A stretch of DNA of 64,000 bases from Aldehydirespirator sp965116865 (GTDB lineage: Bacteria; Actinomycetota; Acidimicrobiia; Acidimicrobiales; Aldehydirespiratoraceae): NCBI GenBank assembly GCA_965116865.1, contig OZ220727.1, positions 1,054,001-1,118,000 of the forward strand, read 5' to 3'. Below, in pieces: positions 8,343 through 16,485 of this stretch. How positions within the stretch are numbered: position 1 is the stretch's first letter; each line of letters begins with the position of its first letter. The position numbers were made by a program, and so were the translations under genes. The notes below the pieces were generated by a model. The model was not told the DNA's origin, did not search any database, and saw only the letters and a program-made list of their open reading frames with translations.

Positions 8343-10412
8343 ATGCGCCGAGCCTCCATAGCCGTCCTGGTCGCCCTGGCCGCCGTGCCGGCCCTGTCGC
8401 TGCCAGCGGCGACGGCCTCCGAAGCCTACGACGCGCCGGTCGTGCGCATGGCGCGGGCCACGTGGGACACGGGCTGGTTCCATGCCGAGGTGTACCGGCT
8501 GCTGCTCGAGGGCCTCGGCTACCGGGTCGAGGGTCCGGCGACCATGGGCAACGCCGAGTTCTACGAGTCGGTGGCGGCCGGCGACGTGGACCTGTGGGCC
8601 AACGGATGGTTCCCCGCCCATGACCGCTTCATCGCGGACGGCACGCCGGTGGAGAGGGTCGGCACCGCTGTGGACGACGGAGCGCTGCAAGGCTACTTCG
8701 TGGACGCGGCGACCGCCGAGGCGCACGGCATAGACGACCTCGGGGACCTGGCCGACCCCGGCGCGGCCGCGCTCTTCGACCAGGACGGCGACGGCCGGGC
8801 CGACCTTGTGGGATGCGACGTAGGCTGGTCGTGCGCCATCACCATCGAGCACCACCTGCGGGCCTACGGGCTGTCCGCCACGGTGGAGCAGGTGCAGGGG
8901 GACTACTCCCCCCTGTTCGCCGACACCGTCGCTCGTCACCGCGCCGGGAAGCCGGTGCTCTACTACACGTGGACGCCCAACTGGACGGTGGGCGAGCTTG
9001 TTCCCGGCAAGGACGTGGTGTGGCTGGAGACGCCGTTCCCGTCGCTGCCGGCGGAACAGGCCTCCGCGCTCGAGCAGACGACGATCGCCGGGATACCCGG
9101 ATGCGCCCACGACCCCTGCGAGACCGGATGGCCTCCCAACGACATAAGGGTGGTGGCCAACTCCGACTTCCTGGACGCCAACCCCTCGGTGCGCGCCCTG
9201 CTCGAGCAGGTCGTCATACCTTTGGAGGACATCTCCGCGCAGAACATCCGGATGGTCCAGCGCGGAGGGGATCCAGAGGACATCCGCAGGCACGCCGAGG
9301 AGTGGTTCGAGAGCAACCTGGCCGACGTCACCCGCTGGATCGAGACGGCCGACCCCGGCGCGGTCGCGGTGGCCGCAGCGCCGGCCGACCCCGGCGCGGG
9401 GGGCACGCTGGCGGTGGCGGCCCGCCCGCTGCCGCCCTTCGTGATCTACGAGAACCGCGCCTACAGCGGCTTCGAGGTGGAGCTGGTCCGTCTGCTGGGG
9501 ACCAAGCTGGGCATGGACGTGCAGATCCATGCGGTCGACACGGTGGCCAAGCAGATCGACGACATCGCCCGCGGCGTCGCCCAGGTGGGGCTTGGAGGCG
9601 TGGCGATCACGGAGTCGCGCGAGGAGGTCGTCGACTTCTCGCTCCCGGTGCTCGACTCGGGGCTGACCATCCTCGCGGCCACCGACGACTCCCGCGGCGT
9701 CGGCGACAGGATCCTGTCCTTCCTGGATGCGGTCGCGTCGTCGGACCTGCCCTGGCTGCTGGCGGTGTTCGGGATGGCGGTGCTGATCGCCGCGCACATG
9801 ATCTGGTGGCTGGAGCGCCGCCACAATCCCGACTTCGCGGTCCCCTACCGCAAGGGGATCTGGGACTCGTTCTACTGGTCGGTAGTGACCATGAGCACCG
9901 TCGGCTACGGCGACAAGGTGGCCCGCGGCACACGGGGGCGGGTGCTCGCCCTCGTATGGATCGCGCTGGGCACCCTGGTCTTCGCCAGCTTCACCGCGGC
10001 CATCGCCTCATCGCTGGCGGTCAGCGAGCTCCGGTCGGAGATATCAGGGCCCGCGGACCTTCCGGGCCGCCGGGTGGCCACCGTGTCCCACTCGGCCGGG
10101 GAGGCGTACCTGCCGTCGGTCGGGGTGGGACCGGTCACGGTGGACCGGGTCGACGAGGCGTACGGGCTGCTGGCGGAGGGGGAGGTCGAGGCGATCGTGT
10201 ACGACGCGCCCGTGCTGCAGTTCCACGCCGCCCGCGAAGGCGGCGGCAAGGTGGCGACGGTCGGCTCGGACTTCCAGCGGGTGCAGTACGGACTGATGCT
10301 CAGCGAGGACGACCCCGAGCTGCGCGAGCGGGTCGACATCGCGCTGCTCGACCTGATCGAGAGCGGCGTCTACGGCCGCCTGCACGACGCCTGGTTCGGC
10401 AGCTACGGCTAA
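8343..10412 (+). CDS. ProX-type betaine-binding domain fused to a GluR0-like ligand-gated K+ channel
   Basis: 689 residues. Signal peptide about 1-26. Residues about 32-333 are a complete ProX-like binding domain with the aromatic-box segments ANGWFPAHD (Trp89), CDVGWSCAI (Trp162) and YYTWTPNW (Trp210). An Ala/Pro/Gly linker covers 335-354. Residues 355-448 are lobe S1 of an amino-acid-binding domain, with the iGluR/SBP motif AITESREEVVDFSLP (Arg426 is the expected alpha-carboxylate ligand). Transmembrane helix M1 is 470-489, the pore loop is 505-525 with the K+ filter TVGYGD (519-524), and M2 is about 533-558. Lobe S2 is 565-689, with AIVYDAPVL (Asp621, expected amino-group ligand). From 355 on, the order S1-M1-P-M2-S2 is that of the prokaryotic glutamate receptor GluR0. 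The extra N-terminal binding domain occupies the position of the eukaryotic iGluR amino-terminal domain but comes from a different binding-protein family. It lies opposite BCCT and proX-like genes. The frame is intact over its whole length. K+ selectivity, the ligands and betaine sensing are predictions. Confidence 0.9.
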   Translation: MRRASIAVLVALAAVPALSLPAATASEAYDAPVVRMARATWDTGWFHAEVYRLLLEGLGYRVEGPATMGNAEFYESVAAGDVDLWANGWFPAHDRFIADGTPVERVGTAVDDGALQGYFVDAATAEAHGIDDLGDLADPGAAALFDQDGDGRADLVGCDVGWSCAITIEHHLRAYGLSATVEQVQGDYSPLFADTVARHRAGKPVLYYTWTPNWTVGELVPGKDVVWLETPFPSLPAEQASALEQTTIAGIPGCAHDPCETGWPPNDIRVVANSDFLDANPSVRALLEQVVIPLEDISAQNIRMVQRGGDPEDIRRHAEEWFESNLADVTRWIETADPGAVAVAAAPADPGAGGTLAVAARPLPPFVIYENRAYSGFEVELVRLLGTKLGMDVQIHAVDTVAKQIDDIARGVAQVGLGGVAITESREEVVDFSLPVLDSGLTILAATDDSRGVGDRILSFLDAVASSDLPWLLAVFGMAVLIAAHMIWWLERRHNPDFAVPYRKGIWDSFYWSVVTMSTVGYGDKVARGTRGRVLALVWIALGTLVFASFTAAIASSLAVSELRSEISGPADLPGRRVATVSHSAGEAYLPSVGVGPVTVDRVDEAYGLLAEGEVEAIVYDAPVLQFHAAREGGGKVATVGSDFQRVQYGLMLSEDDPELRERVDIALLDLIESGVYGRLHDAWFGSYG

Positions 10413-10510
10413 GAGGCCGAGCGAATAGGCGGGAGCGACGCGGCCCATACAGGCGAGGCCGTGGCCCGAGCGGCCCTCAGGTCGCAGCGAACAAGAGCGG
10501 GAATGACACC
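10412..10510. repeat. Dispersed repeat, AGAGGCCGAGCGAA family, full-length copy
   Basis: Starts at the stop codon of the channel gene and runs through GCCGTGGCCCGAGCGGCC (hairpin-capable) to about AACAAGAGCGGG. The inverted copy at 32636-32740 shares both ends. It could serve as a transcription end signal for the channel gene or be a REP-like element; there is no coding potential. Confidence 0.75.
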
Positions 10511-10579
10511 GCAGCGACACGACGCGGGCGGCTTGCGGAGGCTGGCTGTCGCGGCGGATGACGAACAAGAGGAGACGCT

Positions 10580-10690
10580 ATGTCACAACCACGACGCAGG
10601 CACGACCCGGAGTTCAGGGCCGGCGCTGTGCGGATCGTCCGGGAGACTCGCAGACCGATCTCTGAGATCGCCTGCGACCTCGGCCCCGGC
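10580..10690 (+). pseudogene. IS3-type transposase OrfA relic (N-terminus only)
   Basis: The frame from the ATG at 10580 reads RRRHDPEFRAGAVRIVRE, then ISEIACDLG, the start of the helix-turn-helix protein OrfA of IS3-family elements. Homology stops after about 36 residues, where the frame runs into sequence shared with the rluD region. No OrfB, inverted repeats or target duplication are visible, so this is a dead fragment. Together with the repeat before it, this accounts for most of the 320 bp between the channel gene and rluD. Confidence 0.7.
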
Positions 10691-10733
10691 GCCGCGAGCC
10701 GGGCGGAGAGCGGCGTCCGCGCGCTGCGCCCGC

Positions 10734-11690
10734 CTACCCGCCCAGCCTCGGGCGGTCGAGCGGAGTGAGGGATTCGAGCAGCCCGGCCAGGTCGGGCGGG
10801 AGGGGCGACACGGCCCGCACCGTCTGCCCGCCGACAGGATGGACGAACGACAGCGAACGGGCGTGCAGGAAGGGCCTCCGCAGGCCGAAAATGCCGCCGC
10901 GCCCCGCGCCGTAGGCAGCATCGCCGACCACATGGTGGCCGACAGCTCCCAGATGGACTCGGACCTGGTGGGTGCGACCGGTCTCCAGCCGGCACGTCAG
11001 AAGCGAGACCTGCGCCGGCTCGACGTAGCGCCGCTCCACCTCGTAATGGGTCCGGGCGGGACGTCCCCGGTCGGTGACGCTCATGCGCAACGGGTTGCGG
11101 CTCGACCGGCCCACAGGAGCATCAATCACCCCCGCGGAGGCTTCAGGGTGGCCCCAGACCAGCGCTGAGTAAAGACGCTCGGGGCAGCGGCGCCGCATCT
11201 GCTCGACCAATGCGCGGTGGGCCCGGTCGGTGCGCGCCACCACCAGCAGCCCCGACGTGCCCCGGTCGAGACGATGCACGATCCCAGGCCGACGGGGATC
11301 GCCGACCGCCGCCACCTCCGGATAGCGAGCCAGCAGTCCGTCCACGAGCGTGCCCCGCTCATGGCCAGGACCGGGATGAACCACCAGGCCGGCGGGCTTG
11401 TCCACCACGACCAAGTCGGCGTCCTCGTAGACCGGTGTGAAGTCCACCCCGTCGTCGGGCTGCGGGAGAGGATCGTCCCGCGCCGGGACCTCCACCGCCA
11501 GCGACTCGCCGGCCGCGACGCGCCGGGCGCCGACGGTGACGACCGCCCCGTCGAGGCGCACGCCGCCCTCAGCAACCAGCCGGGCAGCCTCCGAGCGACT
11601 GACGTCGGCCACCAGCGCCACCGCCCGGTCGAGCCTGAGGCCGTCGAGAGCAGCGCCGGCGAGCTCCTCCGCGACAGTCACGGCGGTCAT
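10734..11690 (-). CDS. rluD: RluA/RluD-family pseudouridine synthase
   Basis: 318 residues. An N-terminal S4 RNA-binding domain (about 18-65, RSEAARLVAEGGVRLDG) is followed by the catalytic domain with VYEDADLVVVDKPAGLVVHP and the active-site motif GIVHRLDRGTSG (catalytic Asp142). A TGRTHQVRVHL motif and LHARSLSFVHP complete the family pattern. It isomerises uridines in 23S rRNA (RluD sites by family inference). It lies downstream of lspA in the conserved actinobacterial divIVA-dksA-lspA-rluD order, separated by a 72-bp repeat array. Confidence 0.93.
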   Translation of the reverse strand: MTAVTVAEELAGAALDGLRLDRAVALVADVSRSEAARLVAEGGVRLDGAVVTVGARRVAAGESLAVEVPARDDPLPQPDDGVDFTPVYEDADLVVVDKPAGLVVHPGPGHERGTLVDGLLARYPEVAAVGDPRRPGIVHRLDRGTSGLLVVARTDRAHRALVEQMRRRCPERLYSALVWGHPEASAGVIDAPVGRSSRNPLRMSVTDRGRPARTHYEVERRYVEPAQVSLLTCRLETGRTHQVRVHLGAVGHHVVGDAAYGAGRGGIFGLRRPFLHARSLSFVHPVGGQTVRAVSPLPPDLAGLLESLTPLDRPRLGG

Positions 11691-11712
11691 CCCACAGACC
11701 CCGAGACGGGCC

Positions 11713-11890
11713 GTGCCGCATCGCGGATCCCGGCAACCTCTCCCCCAGGAACATCTCGCGGTCCACAGCGAGAGCAGCCCGGCCGTGGCGCATCGCGGAT
11801 CCCGGCAACCTCTCCCCCAGGAACATCTCGCGGTCCACAGCGAGAGCAGCCCGGCCGTGGCGCATCGCGGATCCCGGCAACCTCTCCCCT
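11713..11890. repeat. 72-bp tandem repeat, about 2.4 copies, rluD-lspA intergenic
   Basis: TCGCGGATCCCGGCAACCTC occurs at 11721, 11793 and 11865, exactly 72 bp apart, and the units are practically identical. The last, partial copy ends within a few bases of the lspA stop. The array separates lspA from rluD and would lie within their joint transcript. Confidence 0.93.
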
Positions 11891-11895
11891 AGCAG

Positions 11896-12396
11896 TCATG
11901 CCGACCGCCGGCTGGCATGCCATACCAGTGCCGCACCACCGAGAACGACCCCCATGTCGGCCACGTTCCACACCGGCCACCATTGGACGTCGATGAAGTC
12001 GACCACCGCGCCGTGCATGAATCCGCCACTGGAGCGGAAGAGCCGGTCGGCGAGGTTGCCGAGCGCACCACCTGCGATGCAGCCGGCCGCGACAGCCGAC
12101 AACCGGTGGCCTGTCAGCCTGCGGTTGAGCAGCAACGCCGCCGCGACCGCCAGCGCGGCGACTCCGAGCAGCGGCCCGAGTCCCTGGAAGCTGCTGAAGG
12201 CCGCCCCGGTGTTGAAGACGAGGCGCAACCGCAGCGTCCACACCAGATCGACGACACGGCCGTCGTCCAAGGCCTGCAGTGCCCACCACTTGGTGAGTTG
12301 ATCGGCCCCGAGCACCGACGCTGCCACGGCCAAGGCACAAAGGGTGTGGACCGACGCAGGCCTAGCGGCGGGCTCAGCCCCGGCGGGAACCGGCAA
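11896..12396 (-). CDS. lspA: Lipoprotein signal peptidase II
   Basis: 166-residue inner-membrane aspartyl protease that removes signal peptides from prolipoproteins. It has four hydrophobic segments and the two catalytic blocks GNLADRLFR and VDFIDVQWWPVWNVADMGV, each contributing an active-site Asp. VLGADQLTKWW near residue 30 and LVFNTGAAFSSF are further family motifs. Translation starts at the ATG at 12396, 9 bp after the dksA-like stop, consistent with an operon. The GerMN lipoprotein at 42547 is a possible substrate. Confidence 0.95.
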   Translation of the reverse strand: MPVPAGAEPAARPASVHTLCALAVAASVLGADQLTKWWALQALDDGRVVDLVWTLRLRLVFNTGAAFSSFQGLGPLLGVAALAVAAALLLNRRLTGHRLSAVAAGCIAGGALGNLADRLFRSSGGFMHGAVVDFIDVQWWPVWNVADMGVVLGGAALVWHASRRSA

Positions 12397-12405
12397 GGGT
12401 GCGCG

Positions 12406-13167
12406 CTAGCGGCGGCCGAGGCCGCCCGCCTTGACCTCGACGCGCTCGGCGGCCCAGGGGATCGCCCGGAGGCGGGCGATCGGAATCGGCGCGCCCGACG
12501 TGACGCAGTAGCCGTAGGTGCCGTCGTCGATGCGAGCGAGGGCGGCGTCGATCTGACTGACAGTGTGGCGGGCCTGGCTCGACAGAGCGAGGTCGCGCTC
12601 GCGTTCGACGGCGACGGTGGTGCCCTCGCCCCCTTCTTCGTCGAACTGCACGTCGCCTGGCTCGCGCGCTGACAGCAGGGACTCTGCCTCCGCCTGGTAC
12701 TCCTCAGCCGAATGCAGGTATTTGGCCCGCTCCTTCAACAACTTGCGTCGCATCTCGTCCAAGAACTTCTGGTTGGAGCGCGCCGCAGCCGACTTCGCCG
12801 CCTTCGAGGACACCGACTTCGCCGCCTTCGAGGACACCGACTTCGCCGCCTTCGAGGACACCGACTTCGCCGCCTTCGAGGACACCGACTTCGCCGCCTT
12901 CGAGGACACCGACTTCGCCGCCTTCGAGGACACCGACTTCGCCGCCTTCGAGGACACCGACTTCGCCGCCTTCGAGGACACCGACTTCGCCGCCTTCGAG
13001 GACACCGACTTCGCCGCCTTCGAGGACACCGACTTCGCCGCCTTCGAGGACACCGACTTGGCCGTCGCGGCTGCTTCGGCACGCGGTCCCGACGGCGGCT
13101 GTGCGTTGGTGCCAGGAGACTGCTCGACGCCGGCTCCAGAGGTCCGGGCGCTCTCGGCCTTGACCAT
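12406..13167 (-). CDS. TraR/DksA-like protein with degenerate zinc finger and Lys/Ser/Ala repeat tail
   Basis: 253 residues from the ATG at 13167. Residues about 50-137 are a low-complexity basic tract with 11 exact copies of KSVSSKAA. The C-terminal half is a DksA coiled coil (FLDEMRRKLLKERAKYL, EYQAEAESLL, SQARHTVSQIDAALARIDDGTYG) followed by the zinc-finger position. There the usual CxxC...CxxC is reduced to one Cys (YGYCVTSGAPIPIARLRAIP, then AERVEV), so zinc binding is very unlikely. DksA-like proteins bind the RNA polymerase secondary channel; whether this one does is unknown. The place between divIVA and lspA is the conserved position for this family in actinobacteria. Confidence 0.85.
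   Translation of the reverse strand: MVKAESARTSGAGVEQSPGTNAQPPSGPRAEAAATAKSVSSKAAKSVSSKAAKSVSSKAAKSVSSKAAKSVSSKAAKSVSSKAAKSVSSKAAKSVSSKAAKSVSSKAAKSVSSKAAKSVSSKAAKSAAARSNQKFLDEMRRKLLKERAKYLHSAEEYQAEAESLLSAREPGDVQFDEEGGEGTTVAVERERDLALSSQARHTVSQIDAALARIDDGTYGYCVTSGAPIPIARLRAIPWAAERVEVKAGGLGRR
12791..13054. repeat. 24-bp tandem array, 11 exact copies, inside the dksA-like gene
   Basis: GACTTCGCCGCCTTCGAGGA plus CACC is repeated 11 times without a single change, ending where GACTTG replaces GACTTC at 13055. It encodes KSVSSKAA on the minus strand. The lack of even synonymous differences implies very recent expansion or ongoing homogenisation. Confidence 0.97.
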
Positions 13168-13273
13168 GTGTATCAAGCTCCAGTCCCGCCGGCCGGGCGT
13201 TCCCTCGGCCCGACGTTGGTCAGCACGTCCCGCGATCGTCTGGCTGCAATGGTCCGACTTCCGTGCCTCGAGC

Positions 13274-14758
13274 TTAGCGTCGCGGCCGTGCCGGCCCACG
13301 GGCGGCGGCCGGGCCCCGCTCTTCGTCGTGGTCGAAGAACGCAGCCATGGCGGCGTCCCGGCCGGGTGGCGGGGCTTCGCTGCTGACCACCTGCCTGAGC
13401 TGCTCGACGAACTCGTCGCCCTCGTCTGCGTCCAGGTCGAAGAGCTCCGGGCTGTCAACTCCGAAGGGCGTCGTCGCTGAAGCGGCCGAAGCGGCACGGC
13501 CGCCGTTGCGGGCACCGCCGCTCCCACGCCGGGCGGCTCCGCCGCGACCGGCGGCGGAGGGCTGCAAGCGGGCCGGGTCCAGCGAGGCGCTGCCCTGCGC
13601 ATGCGCCTGGCGGCCGTCCGGCGGGGCGTGTCCCGGAGCTTGCCCCGGAGCCTGCCCCGGAGCCTGCCCCGGAGCCTGCCCCGGAGCCTGCCCCGGAGCC
13701 TGCCCCGGAGCCTGCCCCGGACTGTCTCCGGACGTTTCGTCGGATCCGGCCGGCGGCGCCTCCGGCACGTCGGGATCCGGGGCGGCGGCAGACCTGTCTA
13801 CGATCACAGGCTCCTGAGCGGCAGCACCCTCCCTTGCCGCCCGAAGCTCTGCGGGCGGTTCCGGGGCGGGCGCTTCCGAGGGCTCGGAACCAGCCAGGTC
13901 GCCGGGACCGACGGCTGGCTCCCCGGTACGGTCGCCGCCGGCGTCCGGCGGATCCTCGCGGCGCTCCGGCCCGGCAGCGTCGGGGCGCATGTCGGACGCC
14001 TGCGCAACGAGCCTCTCGGCTGTATCGCCGGTCGCCCCACCGCCGGGCTCCCCACCGCCGTCGTCGCGACCGCCGGCCGCGGCCGGCTCCGGCACGGGCT
14101 CGTCTACTGACATCTCGGCGGGCGTTTCGATCCTGGCGACCTGCCCGAACTTCGCGACGAAGGACTGCAACGACACAACGAGGCCGCGCAGCGTGTCCCG
14201 CTCACTGTCGAGACGGGCCTGCATCTCGGCCACAACGGCCTGCAGGCCGTCCCTAGTCTCTTCCAGGTCGCTCAACTCCCTCTGTGCCCGTGCCCGCTCG
14301 GAGGCCAGCTCGACCGCCACGGTCCGCTTCGCCTCGGCGACGATGACCTGGCCGCTCTGCTCGGACTCCGACAGCATCCGGGCGGCGCGTTCCTCCGCTG
14401 AACGCAGACGCTCGCTGGCCGCCGCTTCGGCTTCGGACACGGTCTTGGCAGCGCGCGCCTTGGCCGCCTCGGTGATCGACCGCGCCTCAGACCTCGCCTC
14501 CGAGACTGCTGCGTCGGCGGTGCGCTGCGCTAGGACGAGCGTGCGCACCAGCGTCTCACGGACCTCCGTGGCGCCCTCGTCGTCACCGTTGCGGGACGAG
14601 GCCTGAACCAGGCGATGCTCAAGTTCTGCTATCCGGTCCTTGGCCTGGGCGGCCGCCTGGCCTACCGACTTGACATAGCTGTCCACTTCTTCGTAGTCGT
14701 AGCCGCGCATCCGCTCACGAAACTTGGCCGCGACAACAAGGTCGCTGAGTGCGTTCAT
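13274..14758 (-). CDS. divIVA: DivIVA/Wag31-like cell-pole and division protein
   Basis: 494 residues. The N-terminal DivIVA lipid-binding region reads FRERMRGYDYEEVDSYVKSV. A long coiled coil covers about residues 30-215 (Ala/Glu/Arg-rich heptads). A long acidic Pro/Gly/Ala-rich tail includes seven GQAP units, and the end is DLDADEGDEFVEQLRQV. DivIVA proteins mark negatively curved membrane and organise polar growth or septation. The gene follows sepF and yggT in the usual order. The tail is longer than in Wag31 (about 260 residues), which is the main oddity. Confidence 0.88.
   Translation of the reverse strand: MNALSDLVVAAKFRERMRGYDYEEVDSYVKSVGQAAAQAKDRIAELEHRLVQASSRNGDDEGATEVRETLVRTLVLAQRTADAAVSEARSEARSITEAAKARAAKTVSEAEAAASERLRSAEERAARMLSESEQSGQVIVAEAKRTVAVELASERARAQRELSDLEETRDGLQAVVAEMQARLDSERDTLRGLVVSLQSFVAKFGQVARIETPAEMSVDEPVPEPAAAGGRDDGGGEPGGGATGDTAERLVAQASDMRPDAAGPERREDPPDAGGDRTGEPAVGPGDLAGSEPSEAPAPEPPAELRAAREGAAAQEPVIVDRSAAAPDPDVPEAPPAGSDETSGDSPGQAPGQAPGQAPGQAPGQAPGQAPGQAPGHAPPDGRQAHAQGSASLDPARLQPSAAGRGGAARRGSGGARNGGRAASAASATTPFGVDSPELFDLDADEGDEFVEQLRQVVSSEAPPPGRDAAMAAFFDHDEERGPAAARGPARPRR
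13633..13716. repeat. 12-bp tandem array, 7 copies, in the divIVA tail
   Basis: CCGGAGCCTGCC repeats every 12 bp (first copy with one T change) and encodes GQAP seven times. In-frame low-complexity expansion. Confidence 0.95.
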
Positions 14759-14848
14759 GCCGACGATGATGGCACGGACGGCACCGCAACTGGTGGATGC
14801 TCCGGCAGGCGCCCGATACCGGAGGCGGGCCGAGGCTGCGGCCGGCCG

Positions 14849-15118
14849 CTAGCAGATGCCGAGCACCCGGAGCATCCGCTGGAGAAGAAAGATCCCGAAG
14901 ATCACGATGACCGGCGAGAAGTCGAGCGCCACGCCCCCGAACCGCGCCGCCGGCAGCAAGCGGCGCGCCGGCCTCATCACCGGGTCGGTCACCGTGAACA
15001 GGAACCCGGCCACGGAGGCCATCGCCCCGTGAGGGTTCAGCGGGAACCAGCTCAGCAGGACGCGCCCGAAGACCGCCAGCACATAGAGCTGCAGCATCCA
15101 GCACAGTAACCAGAGCAC
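14849..15118 (-). CDS. yggT: YggT-family membrane protein
   Basis: 89-residue protein with two hydrophobic segments (about 3-20 and 65-85) and the family block VLLSWFPLNPHGAM followed by FTVTDPVMRPARRLLP. YggT proteins are found beside sepF and divIVA in many Gram-positive division clusters; their role is in membrane or divisome organisation but is poorly defined. It starts 12 bp after the sepF stop. Confidence 0.88.
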   Translation of the reverse strand: MLWLLCWMLQLYVLAVFGRVLLSWFPLNPHGAMASVAGFLFTVTDPVMRPARRLLPAARFGGVALDFSPVIVIFGIFLLQRMLRVLGIC

Positions 15119-15130
15119 TGGAAGGCTCGG

Positions 15131-15688
15131 CTAGCTGCGCCTGCGACGGGCCGCGCCCCGCGATGCCTCCACGTCGGCAGGGGTCAGCAGATACACTTGG
15201 TCGGCGACACGGTCCATCTTGCCGCCCATGGCGTAGCAGAGGCCGCTGGAAAAGTCCACCAAGCGGCGGCACAGGTCCCGGTCGGCCGCTTGGAGGTTCA
15301 CAATCACCGGCTGGCCCGACTTGAACCGATCGCCGATCTCCTGGGCGTCGTTGAACACGTCGGGAGAGACGGCGTGCGGCTTCATCGCATGGGCAGGCAC
15401 CGAATGCACGACTCGAACCGAGGTGTCGTCACCGGCATCGTCCGGCCGCCCCACGTCGCTGGCCGGTGCGAGGCTGACGGGTCGGACGGTCCGGCCCATC
15501 ACGGCGCTGTCCGGGGCCAGTCCCGAAGCCACCGACACTCCCGGCCCCGCTGCTGCTTCGATCCCGGCCGGGTAGCGGCCAGGCGGCGCCGCGGACGCCT
15601 GGGGGGAGCGAATTGGGTCCTCGTAGTTCTCGTAGTGCTCGTCGGGCCCGAGCCCGAGGTAGATCATCACCTTCTTCATCATCGGCAT
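15131..15688 (-). CDS. sepF: Cell division protein SepF
   Basis: 185 residues. It begins MPMMKKVMIYLGLGPDEHYE, the membrane-binding amphipathic N-terminus. A variable linker follows, then the SepF core (EIGDRFKSGQPVIVNLQ, DRDLCRRLVDFSSGLCYAM, KMDRVADQVYLLTP). SepF anchors FtsZ to the membrane, and in actinobacteria replaces FtsA, which is absent from this cluster. GAGGAG precedes the ATG at 15688 at good spacing. A 110-bp gap with short GTGTCATTGTGG repeats (49 bp apart) separates it from yggS. Confidence 0.93.
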   Translation of the reverse strand: MPMMKKVMIYLGLGPDEHYENYEDPIRSPQASAAPPGRYPAGIEAAAGPGVSVASGLAPDSAVMGRTVRPVSLAPASDVGRPDDAGDDTSVRVVHSVPAHAMKPHAVSPDVFNDAQEIGDRFKSGQPVIVNLQAADRDLCRRLVDFSSGLCYAMGGKMDRVADQVYLLTPADVEASRGAARRRRS

Positions 15689-15798
15689 CGTCGCTCCTCG
15701 ACCAGACTTTAGCGTGTCTCGACCGTCGTCGAATCCTCGTCGGCGGGTGTCATTGTGGGGCGGGTGTCTGTGCGGCGGGTGCCGTTGTGGGACAGGTG

Positions 15799-16485
15799 TC
15801 ATTGTGGCACGTCTCGGAGGCCGTGGCGGGGACGTTCGCCGAACAGGCTCCTGCCGACTCGCACCATGGTCGCTCCCTCGGCCACTGCGACTTCGAGATC
15901 GTCGGTCATTCCCATCGAGCAATGGGCCAGGCCCAAGGAGTCGACCATACCCCGCAGCGTCCTGAAACCGCTCCGAGCCTCCTCGGGAGGCCCGTGCGGG
16001 CCCACGCCCATCAAACCCACCAGGTTGAGCCCGGCGCCGGCGACCTGCGAGGCCAGCCGCTCGGTCTCAGCGCGACGGCAGCCCCCCTTGGTCTCCTCGC
16101 CCGAGATGTTCACTTGGAGCATGACGGACGCGCCCGGGGCCCGACGGCCGATCTCGCGCGCCAGTTCGGGTCGGTCGACCGTCTGCCACACGTCGACGCG
16201 GCGGGCCAGCATCCTGACCTTGTTGCGTTGCACCCGTCCGACGAAATGGACACGGGGCCTGGACGCAACGACCGCGTCGGCGAGCTTGGCGACGCACTCC
16301 TGGGCGTAGTTCTCGCCGATGTCGTCGATCCCGCATGCCGACGCGGCCTCGATCGCCCACGGACCGAGCGCCTTGGTGACCGCGACGACGACGACGTCGC
16401 GCCCGCCGGCGGCCGCGATGCGCGCCCTGAGAGCCTCGTAGCGCTCGGCGACCGCGGCCGCGGCGGCGTGCGGCGGAGCGCTCAT
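15799..16485 (-). CDS. yggS: YggS/PLPBP-family pyridoxal phosphate homeostasis protein
   Basis: 228 residues, an alanine-racemase-like TIM barrel without racemase activity. Motifs are VVVVAVTKALGPWAIEAA (PLP Lys in TK), IDDIGENYAQE, VHFVGRVQRNKVRML, VMLQVNISGEETKGG, GLMGVGP and the C-terminal CSMGMTDDLEVAVAEGATMV followed by RVGRSLFGER. It overlaps the pgeF stop by ATGA, so the two are translationally coupled, as is usual between ftsZ and sepF. Confidence 0.93.
   Translation of the reverse strand: MSAPPHAAAAAVAERYEALRARIAAAGGRDVVVVAVTKALGPWAIEAASACGIDDIGENYAQECVAKLADAVVASRPRVHFVGRVQRNKVRMLARRVDVWQTVDRPELAREIGRRAPGASVMLQVNISGEETKGGCRRAETERLASQVAGAGLNLVGLMGVGPHGPPEEARSGFRTLRGMVDSLGLAHCSMGMTDDLEVAVAEGATMVRVGRSLFGERPRHGLRDVPQ

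Noticed and set aside
15740..15812. Possible small gene or array between sepF and yggS
   Set aside because: Only short imperfect GTGTCATTGTGG repeats 49 bp apart are present; no start, ribosome site or conserved residues.
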